Assembly (NCBI GenBank): GCA_944386965.1
Contig: CALXDE010000221.1
Location: 1-16,616, forward strand
DNA length: 16,616 nt
Direction: 5' to 3'
Origin: an uncultured Oscillospiraceae bacterium
GTDB taxonomy: Bacteria > Bacillota_A > Clostridia > Oscillospirales > Oscillospiraceae
In this document: in pieces, positions 1-7,412 of the stretch
Layout: each line of letters opens with the position of its first letter
How positions within the stretch are numbered: the first letter of the stretch is position 1
Notes under the pieces: generated by a model
Databases searched by the model: none
Told to the model about the DNA's origin: nothing
Seen by the model: only the letters and a program-made list of their open reading frames with translations
Position numbers and translations under genes: made by a program

Positions 1-1047
1 CAGATATTTTCCCGGGATTCCGGACAGCCCCAAATAGGCGCCGAGAATGTTTCCGGTGATGGCGCCGGTGGAGTCGCTGTCCCCCCGGTGATTGACAGAG
101 GCTATGATTGCCTGTTCAAAATCCCCAGAATACTTCAACGCACAGTAGACTGCTATGGCAAGGGCCTCATCCCCACACCAGCCGCGGCCCAGCGCATGGA
201 TTGCTGTCAAATCATCCATTGCTGTTTCCGAAAGGGATACGGCCTGATCCATTCTCTGCAAAAATGCGGGAAGATATTGCCTGCCGGCGAACAGGATCTC
301 CATGGCTGCCCGGGCATCCAGAACTGCCTCCTTGAGGGTGATTTCCCGATTGTGGGAAACTAGGCGAATGATATGTACCAGCATGGCGGCAGGGATATAG
401 CCCATCTCATGTCCGTGGGTCAGCGCCGCCGCATCCGCCCCCAGCATATCCGCAGTCAAGGGATGGCTCGTTCCAAAGTATAGGCCAATGGGCGCTACCC
501 GCATGACGCCGCCGCAGCCCTTGCTGAAATTGATGGGATCTTCGGGGGTCCCGGTATGATCTCCACCTAGAACCCCCATGCAGGTATCTCCGGGCGAACG
601 CTCTGCATACAGTTCCGGTACATGCAGCAGCCAGGAACAGGTGAACTTGCTGGTAATGGGGCTGGATGAGATTTGGGTTTTGTACCACTCCCGATAGGCA
701 GTGGCAAGATAGCTGGCGTACGGCGCCATGATACCACGCATACGACCACGAGCGGTGCCGAAAAGAAGGCCGTTTGCGGTAAACAGTGTCATCTGGGTGT
801 CATCGGAAATCCTGGCAGTTCCATCCTTTAATGCGTAGGAAGTGATCCCTGTCGTCCCAAATCGCGCAAACAGTTCCGGCTCCGGTAAAAATTCCACTGG
901 GTAACCCAATGCATCTCCCACCGCACCGCCGACCAAACATCCTCGAAACTTGTCCAGATCCTTGTGTAGCGGTGTACCGGATAAGAGCGTAGTATACGAG
1001 CAATCTTTCGGTGAAAGATTGCGAAAGTGGTCATACTCATGTTCCAT
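1..1047 (-). CDS. ADP-ribosylglycohydrolase family protein (partial, C-terminus off the left edge)
   Basis: Family enzymes hydrolyse ADP-ribose from proteins or small molecules, using a metal centre in an all-helical fold. The reading frame is open from an ATG at 1047 to position 1 (349 codons) with no stop, so the end is missing. The family motifs appear in order: GDALG near residues 44-48, SDDTQMT near 81-87, a GCGGVMRVAPIG segment in the middle, and NHRGDSDSTG near 319-328, which supplies metal-binding acidic residues. I chose ATG 1047 because a GGAGAAAAGG stretch precedes it; an in-frame ATG at 1062 is possible. The gene is divergent from the plus-strand operon and separated from it by an insertion sequence, so a shared function is not indicated. 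The substrate cannot be told from sequence. Confidence 0.92.
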   Translation of the reverse strand, partial: MEHEYDHFRNLSPKDCSYTTLLSGTPLHKDLDKFRGCLVGGAVGDALGYPVEFLPEPELFARFGTTGITSYALKDGTARISDDTQMTLFTANGLLFGTARGRMRGIMAPYASYLATAYREWYKTQISSSPITSKFTCSWLLHVPELYAERSPGDTCMGVLGGDHTGTPEDPINFSKGCGGVMRVAPIGLYFGTSHPLTADMLGADAAALTHGHEMGYIPAAMLVHIIRLVSHNREITLKEAVLDARAAMEILFAGRQYLPAFLQRMDQAVSLSETAMDDLTAIHALGRGWCGDEALAIAVYCALKYSGDFEQAIIASVNHRGDSDSTGAITGNILGAYLGLSGIPGKYL

Positions 1048-1176
1048 ATGCCTTTTCTCCATTCTGCCTTGAGCTTGTGCATCCGCAGTCCACTTTCGGC
1101 TTGGGTAGATTTCCTGATGTGTCGTAATTCTTTAAAGGTAGGTTATTTGATATACCCACATAGATTTGTCTCATAC

Positions 1177-1205
1177 ATTGTACATGATTCAGCGCATATG
1201 GGCAA
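1177..1205 (-). promoter_or_regulatory. Candidate sigma-70-type promoter for the ADP-ribosylglycohydrolase gene
   Basis: Read on the minus strand, a -35-like TTGCCC (1205-1200) and a -10-like TACAAT (1182-1177) are separated by exactly 17 nt. They match the consensus at 4/6 and 5/6. The start codon at 1047 would follow a leader of about 120 nt. This is sequence resemblance only. Confidence 0.4.
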
Positions 1206-1701
1206 GCAGAAAGGCAGCATCGTCTACATTTTATGAAATTAGGCCGTTTTATCCATAATGAACAAGCGAAATGAAGCCGAGGCTCAAGTCTGGCTGACAT
1301 TCATTCTCTATACATAATAGGCCGATGGCCCGTTGCAGTATAATAACCAACTATCCTGTGCCGGGATTGATAAAGATTGAAAAGAAGGAATCTTATTTTC
1401 AACAGGCCTTCCTTCATATATTCAAAAAGAATCGCTCCATAGAGGACAATGTGCGACGAGAGGAAAAAACGGCTGATATTGCTGGACTTTAACCGCTCGA
1501 TCTTCCAGCCGCTGTTCACGTCGGACGAAAATTCCCCAAAAAGGAGTAGGGTTATCTTCACCCCCGAATGCTATCCCTTTTCGGAATGCTCCTGAAGTCT
1601 ATAATGACCCCATTGCAGAGACCCCTCAGGAAATATTCTGAGCCCTCCCGGTCTCAATAAACCTGGGCAGAACAGATAGAAGCCGATTTGCTTGTAGAAT
1701 C

Positions 1702-1729
1702 TTGCAATCTTATCCATTTATGGTATACT
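1702..1729 (+). promoter_or_regulatory. Candidate plus-strand promoter cut off from any downstream gene by the IS element
   Basis: TTGCAA (1702-1707) and TATACT (1724-1729) are separated by 16 nt and match the consensus at 4/6 and 5/6. An inverted repeat (AAAATGCA at 1734-1741, TGCATTTT at 1758-1765) would lie in the first transcribed bases. The IS element begins 65 nt downstream and no plus-strand gene follows until 3190, so any original target was displaced or lost. Confidence 0.3.
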
Positions 1730-1794
1730 AAATAAAATGCAGTTGAAAAAGTCTATTTGCATTTTGTTGATTTGAGTTTATAGATTGTAGATAA

Positions 1795-1818
1795 TGTGGT
1801 TATCCCTTTTAGTCAGCC
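1795..1818 (+). repeat. Left terminal inverted repeat of the IS1595-type element
   Basis: This 24-bp end pairs with 2755-2778 on the opposite strand with one mismatch. It includes the stop codon of the transposase gene (TAA, 1811-1809 on the minus strand). Confidence 0.92.
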
Positions 1819-2684
1819 AACCCGGAACAAGCCACGGCGTGAATTAGCCGCTGGGTCAGCAGACCGCCAAAAGAGCGGCGGCTGAAGCGGAACACAAACT
1901 CATCCAGGTAAGGCTGAAGATTCTCCTTGGGAAGGCCGTGGTAGGTTCCCAGAATGAACGCCTTGGTATTACTGACCACAATATGCAGCCAGTGGAGCAT
2001 ACCACTGTCGGGGTCATAGGTCTTATACTCATGGGTGTAAACCTCAAGCGCAGGGATATAACTGCGGTAACCATCGCTGCGGATGGTGCTGCCGACCGCA
2101 ACGGTACGGTTTGCAAACTTTCTCACGGAGGCCTGCTTGATATTCTCTGTCACACCCATCTTAAGGTATTGAGGATTGCCGCGCTCATCCAGGGACAAAG
2201 CCACGAAAACCTTTGCCTTTTCCGTCCCGCGGCCCCGCTTGCCGCCCGCTGTTGGGCCTCCAAAGTAGGCGTCGTCAAACTCTACGACACCAGACAGCAA
2301 ATGCGCCGCGTCCCGCTGTCCCATGGCGGAGCGGATGCGCCGAAGCATAGACCAGGCGGACTTATAGGTCACGCCGATCTGGCCTGACAACTGAACGGCG
2401 GAGAGCCCTCGCTTGTCCTGAGAGACAAAATAAAAGGCCAGAAACCACTTGCTCAGGCTGACATGGCTGTGATGCAGAACCGTCCCGGCAGTGACGGAGG
2501 TCTGATGGTGGCAGTGGGTACACTGGTACAGACCGTTGGACAGGTGGCAGCCATGCTTGTGCCCGCATTTTGGGCAGATAAAGCCGTCCTGCCAGCGCTG
2601 TGCGGCCAGATAGTCCCGGCAGTTTTCCACCGTCCTGAATCGGTTCAGAAACTCACTCAAGGGCATCTTCTGTTTCCTTGCCAT
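1809..2684 (-). CDS. IS1595-family transposase (ISXO2-like DDE domain)
   Basis: This 291-aa protein catalyses movement of the surrounding element. The N-terminus has a zinc-ribbon pattern, CPKCGHKH (residues about 38-45) followed by CTHCHHQ, as in IS1595-family transposases. The catalytic domain shows the first acidic site in VEFDDAYFGG, the second in IRSDGYRSY, and HIVVSNTKAFILG in place of a final glutamate motif. That gives the Asp-Asp-Asn arrangement known from this family. The gene appears full length and unbroken, and its inverted repeats are almost identical, so the element could still be active. The gene opposes the plus-strand operon. I did not assign a subgroup. Confidence 0.93.
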   Translation of the reverse strand: MARKQKMPLSEFLNRFRTVENCRDYLAAQRWQDGFICPKCGHKHGCHLSNGLYQCTHCHHQTSVTAGTVLHHSHVSLSKWFLAFYFVSQDKRGLSAVQLSGQIGVTYKSAWSMLRRIRSAMGQRDAAHLLSGVVEFDDAYFGGPTAGGKRGRGTEKAKVFVALSLDERGNPQYLKMGVTENIKQASVRKFANRTVAVGSTIRSDGYRSYIPALEVYTHEYKTYDPDSGMLHWLHIVVSNTKAFILGTYHGLPKENLQPYLDEFVFRFSRRSFGGLLTQRLIHAVACSGLAD

Positions 2685-2754
2685 GACGCATTTTCTCTCT
2701 TTTTGGTGTCATGCCTTTATTTTACGCTATGGGCCGTCCCATTTTAGGACTTTG

Positions 2755-2778
2755 GGCTGATTAAAAGGGATAACCACA
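2755..2778 (-). repeat. Right terminal inverted repeat of the IS1595-type element
   Basis: This is the partner of the repeat at 1795-1818, identical at 23 of 24 positions. It lies upstream of the transposase start, where such ends commonly overlap the transposase promoter. Confidence 0.92.
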
Positions 2779-3189
2779 AAAAACATAACAAATTATTGCG
2801 CATATCGAAAATAATTAACGGGTTTCCTTGAAATACATTTAGAAAAATACGGTTTTCCACAAATTAGAATGAATTTGGAATGGGGACGCCGGGGCCCGCA
2901 TTTTCCCTGCGTGAACGATGTATATATCCGACCACAGATCTGCCCCAGGCATGGGGGGTTGCGAAGGGGATATCCGCACCGCCACAGGGTCTCCGCGGCC
3001 TGATGGCCGGGCCCGATTTGGCCATGGACAGCCCCTGCGGCTTCATGGGCGGGCAAAATTACCTGTGGCGGGGCGTCCAACTTGTCATGCTACTTTGGTG
3101 GAATGATCACAACGCGGCGTTTCACTTTTGGGGTTTATAAATGGACTGCCGGGGCAGTCCAATTTGGAAGATGTGGTGAGGGATGGCAG
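2779..3189. other. Non-coding region upstream of the LytTR regulator, about 410 bp
   Basis: The first 100 bases are AT-rich; from about 2880 the composition shifts to that of the operon. Short open frames here have no recognisable product, although the regulator's frame can be read back in-frame to an ATG at 3082. A TATAAA at 3136-3141 lies just before an 18-bp palindrome. No good -35 hexamer sits at the right distance from it, so I cannot place the promoter with confidence. Confidence 0.55.
3143..3160. promoter_or_regulatory. 18-bp perfect palindrome, possible operator of the regulator gene
   Basis: GGACTGCC-GG-GGCAGTCC has perfect 8-bp arms and a 2-nt centre. It lies directly after a TATAAA and 30 bp before the chosen start of the LytTR gene, where it would overlap or follow the transcription start. 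A two-fold symmetric site there would suit autoregulation by a dimeric repressor. LytTR proteins normally bind direct repeats, so another regulator or an RNA hairpin is also possible. Confidence 0.4.
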
Positions 3190-3915
3190 ATGATGGTGCG
3201 GGCGGCAGTTGCGGTGGGGGAGAAGAGCCAGGCAGATATGCTGACAAATCGGCTGGTTTCCTTTGCAATCAAGGGGTGCGGAGGCCAGACGGGGATAGAT
3301 ATGGACATTGCGTATTATCAAGGGGATCTGAAGGAACTCCTGGCCGCGTTTACCCGCTTTGACATCGCATTGATATCCTATGACCTGCTGGAGGAGAACC
3401 GGGCTCTGCTGCCGGAATTCTGGCGCAAAAATGCCCGGTGCATCAGCGTTCCCATCGGCCTGCCCGAAGGGAGGATCTGCCGCTTTTTGTCCCTCCGTCC
3501 CGCCGGACATCTGCCTTCGTGCGAGGATCAGGCCTGCCTGGATGTGCTGTGCGCCCAGTGTGTTGAGGAGCTGGAGGGCAGCGCGGAGGTACTGCAGATC
3601 CATACCCGGCAGGGGAGCTACGCGGTTTCCGCCTCAGACATCCTGTTTTGCCAAAGCGATCAGAAGTATGTGGTCGTCACGACCCATACGGGTGAACTGT
3701 ACCGAAAGATAGGGAAGCTTGGCGAGTTCGCCCAGGCCCTGCCCCCGTACTTTCTCCGTGTGCACCAGAGCTTTCTGGTCAATACCCGGCGTCTCAGCGG
3801 GCTGGACAAGACGAGCTGGGAGGTGCTGCTGGACTCCGGACACCGAATACCCGTCAGCCGGGCCTATCATGGGGCGGTATTGGAGCAGATCCAAAAATGC
3901 CGTTTCAAGAGGTGA
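3190..3915 (+). CDS. LytTR-domain transcriptional regulator with a degenerate receiver-like N-terminus
   Basis: This is a 241-aa DNA-binding regulator. Residues about 136-236 form a LytTR domain: it opens with LQIHTRQGSYAV, has the DILFCQSDQKYVVV strand, and the PYFLRVHQSFLVNTRRL segment typical of the AgrA/LytR output domain. The first 125 residues are the length of a receiver domain, but the acidic pocket is absent: the start reads VRAAVAVGEKS rather than a DDE pattern, and FDIALIS has Ser where the phosphorylated Asp would be. It is therefore unlikely to be controlled by a classical histidine kinase. I chose the ATG at 3190 because GTGAGGG precedes it; the frame extends to an ATG at 3082 without a good site. 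It lies 67 bp before the operon and is the likely local regulator. Confidence 0.87.
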   Translation: MMVRAAVAVGEKSQADMLTNRLVSFAIKGCGGQTGIDMDIAYYQGDLKELLAAFTRFDIALISYDLLEENRALLPEFWRKNARCISVPIGLPEGRICRFLSLRPAGHLPSCEDQACLDVLCAQCVEELEGSAEVLQIHTRQGSYAVSASDILFCQSDQKYVVVTTHTGELYRKIGKLGEFAQALPPYFLRVHQSFLVNTRRLSGLDKTSWEVLLDSGHRIPVSRAYHGAVLEQIQKCRFKR

Positions 3916-3927
3916 ATGTGAAGTATC

Positions 3928-3956
3928 CGGTCAGCCGGAGCGCCGGGCGCTATAAT
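3928..3956 (+). promoter_or_regulatory. Candidate promoter for the chaperone/ATPase/RiPP operon
   Basis: A perfect TATAAT lies at 3951-3956, in the 67-bp gap after the LytTR gene. At 17 nt upstream is CGGTCA (3928-3933), only 3/6 to the -35 consensus, which fits a promoter that needs an activator such as the adjacent LytTR protein. Initiation near 3963 would leave a leader of about 20 nt before the GTG at 3983. Confidence 0.4.
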
Positions 3957-3982
3957 TGTGATGCAGCGGGGGGTGAGAAGCG

Positions 3983-4258
3983 GTGATTCACCGGAAAGGG
4001 GAGTTTGACGGGCAATGGGAGACGGAGCGTTCGCCGGCCACCATCTTCGGAGAGGGATTCAGGCTGGAGTCCGGGCTGCGGGAGCAGCTGGAACCGGGCT
4101 GGCGGCTGGAGGGGTATATTGACTCCAGATACACCGAACACATCCGCATTACCCGCAAGCTTGAGGCCGGTCAGCAGACAGAGGAGCTTTGGGAGGCGCT
4201 TGAGTACCCTGAAGAGGAATCACCCCTGGAGTTGCTGGCGGATGATATCACGACGTGA
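3983..4258 (+). CDS. Small acidic hypothetical protein, first gene of the operon
   Basis: This is a 91-aa protein of unknown function. It starts at a GTG preceded by GGGGTGAG and ends in a TGA that overlaps the upstream extension of the next frame. The sequence is charged and acidic towards its C-terminus (EALEYPEEESPLELLADD), with no signal peptide, membrane segment or cysteine motif. Its central part (residues about 30-60) reads as mixed strand and helix. Its place, immediately before the GrpE-like and Hsp70-like genes, suggests a cofactor or adaptor role, but nothing in the sequence proves that. Confidence 0.7.
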   Translation: MIHRKGEFDGQWETERSPATIFGEGFRLESGLREQLEPGWRLEGYIDSRYTEHIRITRKLEAGQQTEELWEALEYPEEESPLELLADDITT

Positions 4259-4281
4259 CAGCGGAAAGGAAGGTTTTTGGA

Positions 4282-5055
4282 ATGCGGGAAGAGAAACTGA
4301 AGGCCCAGGCGGAGGAGATTGTCCGGCAGGCGGTCCGGCAGGAGGGCATCGTCCAGACGGCGGAGGTGATGGACTGTGTCCCGGATCTGGTTGGGGCGGT
4401 GGAATTTGACTTGGTGCAGCTGCAAAATATAGTAATTGCCGAGCTGAACAAGAAGAGTGGGAATCCCCTCAACGCATTGCTGGGGCTTCTGGGGCTGCGG
4501 ATCATCAGCACAAAGGATCCGCTCAAGACCCTGGGACTGGAGGACGAGGACGCCGCCCTGGTCTCGGACGGCGGCGGCTCCGCGGGCAGGATGAGCGGGA
4601 TGGTAAAAATCAACCGGCAGAAGTTTGAGGCCGCGGCGGCCAAAATGACCTGTACGCTGGGAGAGGTGGAACGGCAGGCCGAGGTGCGCAGGCAGACCGT
4701 GCGGGCAGAGAGCAGCCAGTTACATATCCAGCTGGAAAAGGAGCAGCAATCCTATGAGCAGCTGGCGCTTGACTACAACAGCCAGCGCAGCGCCGTTTTG
4801 GAGCGGGTGCAGTATCTGCTGGGGCTGTGCGGCCAGGAGGCCCGGGATACCCCCATGGTACAGCAGCTCATCGAGCTTTTGGACGATCTGGATGTGCAGG
4901 CCTATTGGGGCGACCAGGAGGCTCCCTTCCCGGAGGCCGCCATGTTTGCAATCCTGAAGTGCGAGGACCACACCAAGAGGAGAGCAAAGCCCTGTCTGGC
5001 CAATGGGCAGGAGGTTTTGCTGAAGGGGATTAAATTTACCGACGCGGAGGCCTGA
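4282..5055 (+). CDS. Coiled-coil protein, possibly a GrpE-like nucleotide exchange factor
   Basis: This 257-aa protein has a helical N-terminal part, a hydrophobic patch at residues 62-75 (NPLNALLGLLGLRI), a Gly/Ser linker near 97-105, and a long charged helix (about 125-175) with coiled-coil character. The C-terminus reads RRAKPCLANGQEVLLKGIKF, which resembles the end of GrpE proteins, where a Pro-containing strand leads to a V-L-x-G motif. The gene sits 53 bp before an Hsp70-like gene, as a GrpE partner would. The resemblance is weak, so exchange-factor function is inference. I chose the ATG at 4282 because AAAGGAAGG lies 8 nt upstream; an in-frame GTG at 4255 would add nine residues and overlap the previous stop. 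Confidence 0.75.
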   Translation: MREEKLKAQAEEIVRQAVRQEGIVQTAEVMDCVPDLVGAVEFDLVQLQNIVIAELNKKSGNPLNALLGLLGLRIISTKDPLKTLGLEDEDAALVSDGGGSAGRMSGMVKINRQKFEAAAAKMTCTLGEVERQAEVRRQTVRAESSQLHIQLEKEQQSYEQLALDYNSQRSAVLERVQYLLGLCGQEARDTPMVQQLIELLDDLDVQAYWGDQEAPFPEAAMFAILKCEDHTKRRAKPCLANGQEVLLKGIKFTDAEA

Positions 5056-5108
5056 TGCCTCTGGTGCCTGGGAGAGAGACAGAGAGATAGAAAGAAGGAC
5101 GATAGCGT

Positions 5109-7325
5109 ATGGCTGAGAAGAAAACCTTTATCGGCTATGATCTTGGAGATGGTGAAACCATAACCGATTTGGCGGTGCTGGATCACAACTCAGTGAAGGA
5201 CCGGGTCCAGACGCTGTTCAACGCCATGACCATGCCGGACAACAACACCGCGGGGCAGGCGATCCCCACGGTTTATGGCTATACCGACGACGGGAGAATC
5301 GTTTTTTCCTCCAGCATACTGACCGATCCGGAATCGGTGCGGGACATCCGTATCAGCTTCAAGCGCTGTCCCAGCGACCTGATGCCGAGCATGACGGAAG
5401 GGAGGCGGCAGGAGATCCTGGCGGAGATGGAAAAGGGCTGGCCCAGTCAAGAGGCCTGCCCCGAGCTCTACTCCAAGAAAATGCGCGGATTTATTGACGC
5501 GGTGGTGTCCTTCACCAATGCGATTTTCCATGATGAGAAATATAAAAGGAGCATTCAGGACGCCAGTGTGGACAGCGACGAAATTATCTTCTGCGTGGGC
5601 CACCCCACCCGGTGGACTCCCTTTGACATCGCCGTCTACGGGGGAATTCTGGGACAGAGCATACTGGGGACGGGGGCGTATGTGGGGAAACCCACCTCCC
5701 TGCTCATGGCGGCGGAGTCCCGGGCGGCATTCCTCTATGTGAAGGACAAGGCCACCTCCAAAATACTGGAGCCGGGAACCAGCGCACTGCTCATCGATGT
5801 AGGCTCGTCCACCATTGATCTCACCGCCATGGCCGCCGACTCCCGGAACCACCAGTACAACAGCGGCAACAACTACTTAGGCGCCCGCAGCATTGACTTC
5901 ATCATTCAGAAGTGGTATCTGGAGAAGTTGCGGCGGGATGAGGAGGACTGGAACGTCTATCAGTCTCTGCTCCAAATGAACCCGGCCATGGAGCGGGCCC
6001 TGACCCTCAGCTGCCGGAGGGCGAAGGAAGATGTGTACAGCGTCGCCGCCAAGAAGTCCAGAATTTTGTTTGGGGACTTTATGCCGGTGCGCATCAGCCA
6101 GGATGACGTGGATAAGGCGATCAACGAAACGCCCATCGGGGAGATCCTGACCCAGTATGTGAACGTCCCCGCCAGGGTTACTCAGACCATGGGAGAGAAA
6201 AACTGGAAGCAGCTGTTTCGTGAGTTCCTCCAGGAGTGCAAAGCCGAAATGGAGGCCCAGGGGATCACCATCAGCCGGATCATCATGACAGGCAGCGCCT
6301 CCAAAATGCCCTTTGTCCATGAAATTGTGCATGAGGTGTTCAGTGAGGTCCAGGAGGACGGGATTCTGGCCGACATGAATCCGGCCCGCTCCATATCCAT
6401 GGGGCTTGCCCTGGTGGGCCCCTCCAATGAGAAGTCCAAGGCCTTCCAGGAGGACCTGAAGGCCCTGATGGACAACGAAATTGACCAGATCATATCCAAT
6501 GACGTCTCCCAGCTGGCGGATAAGCTCAGCCCCGTTCTGGAGGAGCAGATCGTCAAAATTGTAAAAAACCGCATCAAGGAGTGGCAGAGCGGCGGCATCA
6601 AAACCCTGGCCGACATGTCCAAGTTGATAGAGGCCGACTGCTCCGGAGAAAACCTGACCACCCTCCTGGTGAACAACCAGGCCTATCAGAACGCAATCAA
6701 GATATGGGCCACTGATATCGTGGGCCATGACATCGCCGTAAAGCTCAAGGGCATCTGTGATCGCTACGGGGTGGGCGAGATCACCGTTGACAACCTGAAT
6801 GTGATGAAGGTGTCCACCATCAAGGTGGGCGGGATTAAAATTAACCCCACGGATGACATCATGAATGTGCTCTCGGCCACCATCTCCATCATCGCCGGCC
6901 TGGTGATGGCGGCGATTATGCCCACCATTCTGGCGGTGGTAATCGTCCTCATCTCCTACGTCTCCACCACCATCGCCCTGTTGCTGCTGGAGGCCCTGCT
7001 CCTGATGCCCGGCATTGGCTGGGCCATCCTTGTGGGCCTGGCCGGCCTGGCGGCGGTCAAGCTGGCGGCCAGCGGCATGAACGAGGCAAAGAAGCAGTTG
7101 GCCGACAAGCTCCAGACGGCAAATCTGCCTCAGTGGGTCAGGGACTTGGTGAAGGATAAAAAGATTGACCAGCAGATTGAAAAGGCGAAGTTGGGCAAAA
7201 AAATCAGGGAGTCCATTGTGGAGGAGAACTCCAAGGCGCAGATCGTCTCCTCTGTCAAGCAGGGGCTGCAGCAGCAGATCAACCGGTGCGCGGAAGAGAT
7301 CAAGTACGTCATTGAGAGCAAATAG
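5109..7325 (+). CDS. Hsp70/actin-fold ATPase with a C-terminal membrane hairpin
   Basis: This 738-aa protein has the nucleotide-binding motifs of the Hsp70/actin superfamily: phosphate-1 IGYDLGDG (8-15), phosphate-2 LLIDVGSSTIDLT (227-239) and the adenosine motif IIMTGSASKMPFV (391-403). HPTRWT near 165-170 corresponds to the VxxP-type strand of DnaK. After residue 440 it departs from DnaK: there is no recognisable substrate-binding beta domain. Instead there is a helical stretch, then about 65 hydrophobic residues (about 586-650) long enough for two or more membrane passes, then a charged helical tail. It is therefore probably a membrane-attached relative and not a housekeeping DnaK. An AAGGA site lies before the ATG. 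The GrpE-like gene upstream and the motor gene downstream suggest a shared complex. Confidence 0.87.
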   Translation: MAEKKTFIGYDLGDGETITDLAVLDHNSVKDRVQTLFNAMTMPDNNTAGQAIPTVYGYTDDGRIVFSSSILTDPESVRDIRISFKRCPSDLMPSMTEGRRQEILAEMEKGWPSQEACPELYSKKMRGFIDAVVSFTNAIFHDEKYKRSIQDASVDSDEIIFCVGHPTRWTPFDIAVYGGILGQSILGTGAYVGKPTSLLMAAESRAAFLYVKDKATSKILEPGTSALLIDVGSSTIDLTAMAADSRNHQYNSGNNYLGARSIDFIIQKWYLEKLRRDEEDWNVYQSLLQMNPAMERALTLSCRRAKEDVYSVAAKKSRILFGDFMPVRISQDDVDKAINETPIGEILTQYVNVPARVTQTMGEKNWKQLFREFLQECKAEMEAQGITISRIIMTGSASKMPFVHEIVHEVFSEVQEDGILADMNPARSISMGLALVGPSNEKSKAFQEDLKALMDNEIDQIISNDVSQLADKLSPVLEEQIVKIVKNRIKEWQSGGIKTLADMSKLIEADCSGENLTTLLVNNQAYQNAIKIWATDIVGHDIAVKLKGICDRYGVGEITVDNLNVMKVSTIKVGGIKINPTDDIMNVLSATISIIAGLVMAAIMPTILAVVIVLISYVSTTIALLLLEALLLMPGIGWAILVGLAGLAAVKLAASGMNEAKKQLADKLQTANLPQWVRDLVKDKKIDQQIEKAKLGKKIRESIVEENSKAQIVSSVKQGLQQQINRCAEEIKYVIESK

Positions 7326-7412
7326 AGAAAGGGGCCCGGATCGGTGAGGGAGGGCATTCCCGGCCACGGGGCCCGGGGTTTTCCGCCGGGCGGAAAGCGA
7401 TGGGGGACTGGT
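7326..7412 (+). other. GC-rich intercistronic segment with possible RNA hairpins
   Basis: Two copies of GGGGCCCGG lie about 36 bp apart (near 7331 and 7368), and each contains a self-complementary GGGCCC. A 7-bp hairpin TTTCCGC-CGG-GCGGAAA occupies 7380-7396, just before the next start codon. No U-run follows, so it is not a typical terminator. It could tune mRNA processing or translation of the next gene. Confidence 0.35.

Larger units (their letters stand above)
1048..1794. other. Non-coding region, about 750 bp, between the ADP-ribosylglycohydrolase gene and the IS element
   Basis: No convincing gene is visible on either strand. An 86-codon minus-strand frame at 1301-1561 resembles no family I recognise and lacks a good ribosome site. 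The stretch is more AT-rich than the operon to the right. It holds a candidate minus-strand promoter (1177-1205), a candidate plus-strand promoter (1702-1729) and an inverted repeat with 8-bp arms AAAATGCA/TGCATTTT (1734-1741 and 1758-1765). It may contain decayed gene remnants, but I cannot identify any. Confidence 0.6.
1795..2778 (-). mobile_element. IS1595-family insertion sequence, complete, 984 bp
   Basis: The ends are 24-bp inverted repeats, at 1795-1818 and 2755-2778, that match at 23 of 24 positions (the single difference is at repeat position 17). Both begin TGTGGTTATCCCTTTT. One transposase gene on the minus strand fills the element, with its stop codon inside the left repeat. The 8 bases outside each end (GTAGATAA on the left, AAAAACAT on the right) differ, so no 8-bp target duplication, usual for this family, is visible. 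Confidence 0.93.

Noticed and set aside
1301..1561. An 86-codon minus-strand frame in the left non-coding region
   Set aside because: It has no recognisable domain and no clear ribosome site; I left it as non-coding.
3118..3907. The heptamer CGTTTCA occurs before both the regulator (3118-3124) and the operon promoter (3901-3907), hinting at a shared regulator site
   Set aside because: The distance to the -10 elements differs (11 and 43 nt), each occurs singly instead of as the direct repeat expected for LytTR, and a 7-base match is easily due to chance.
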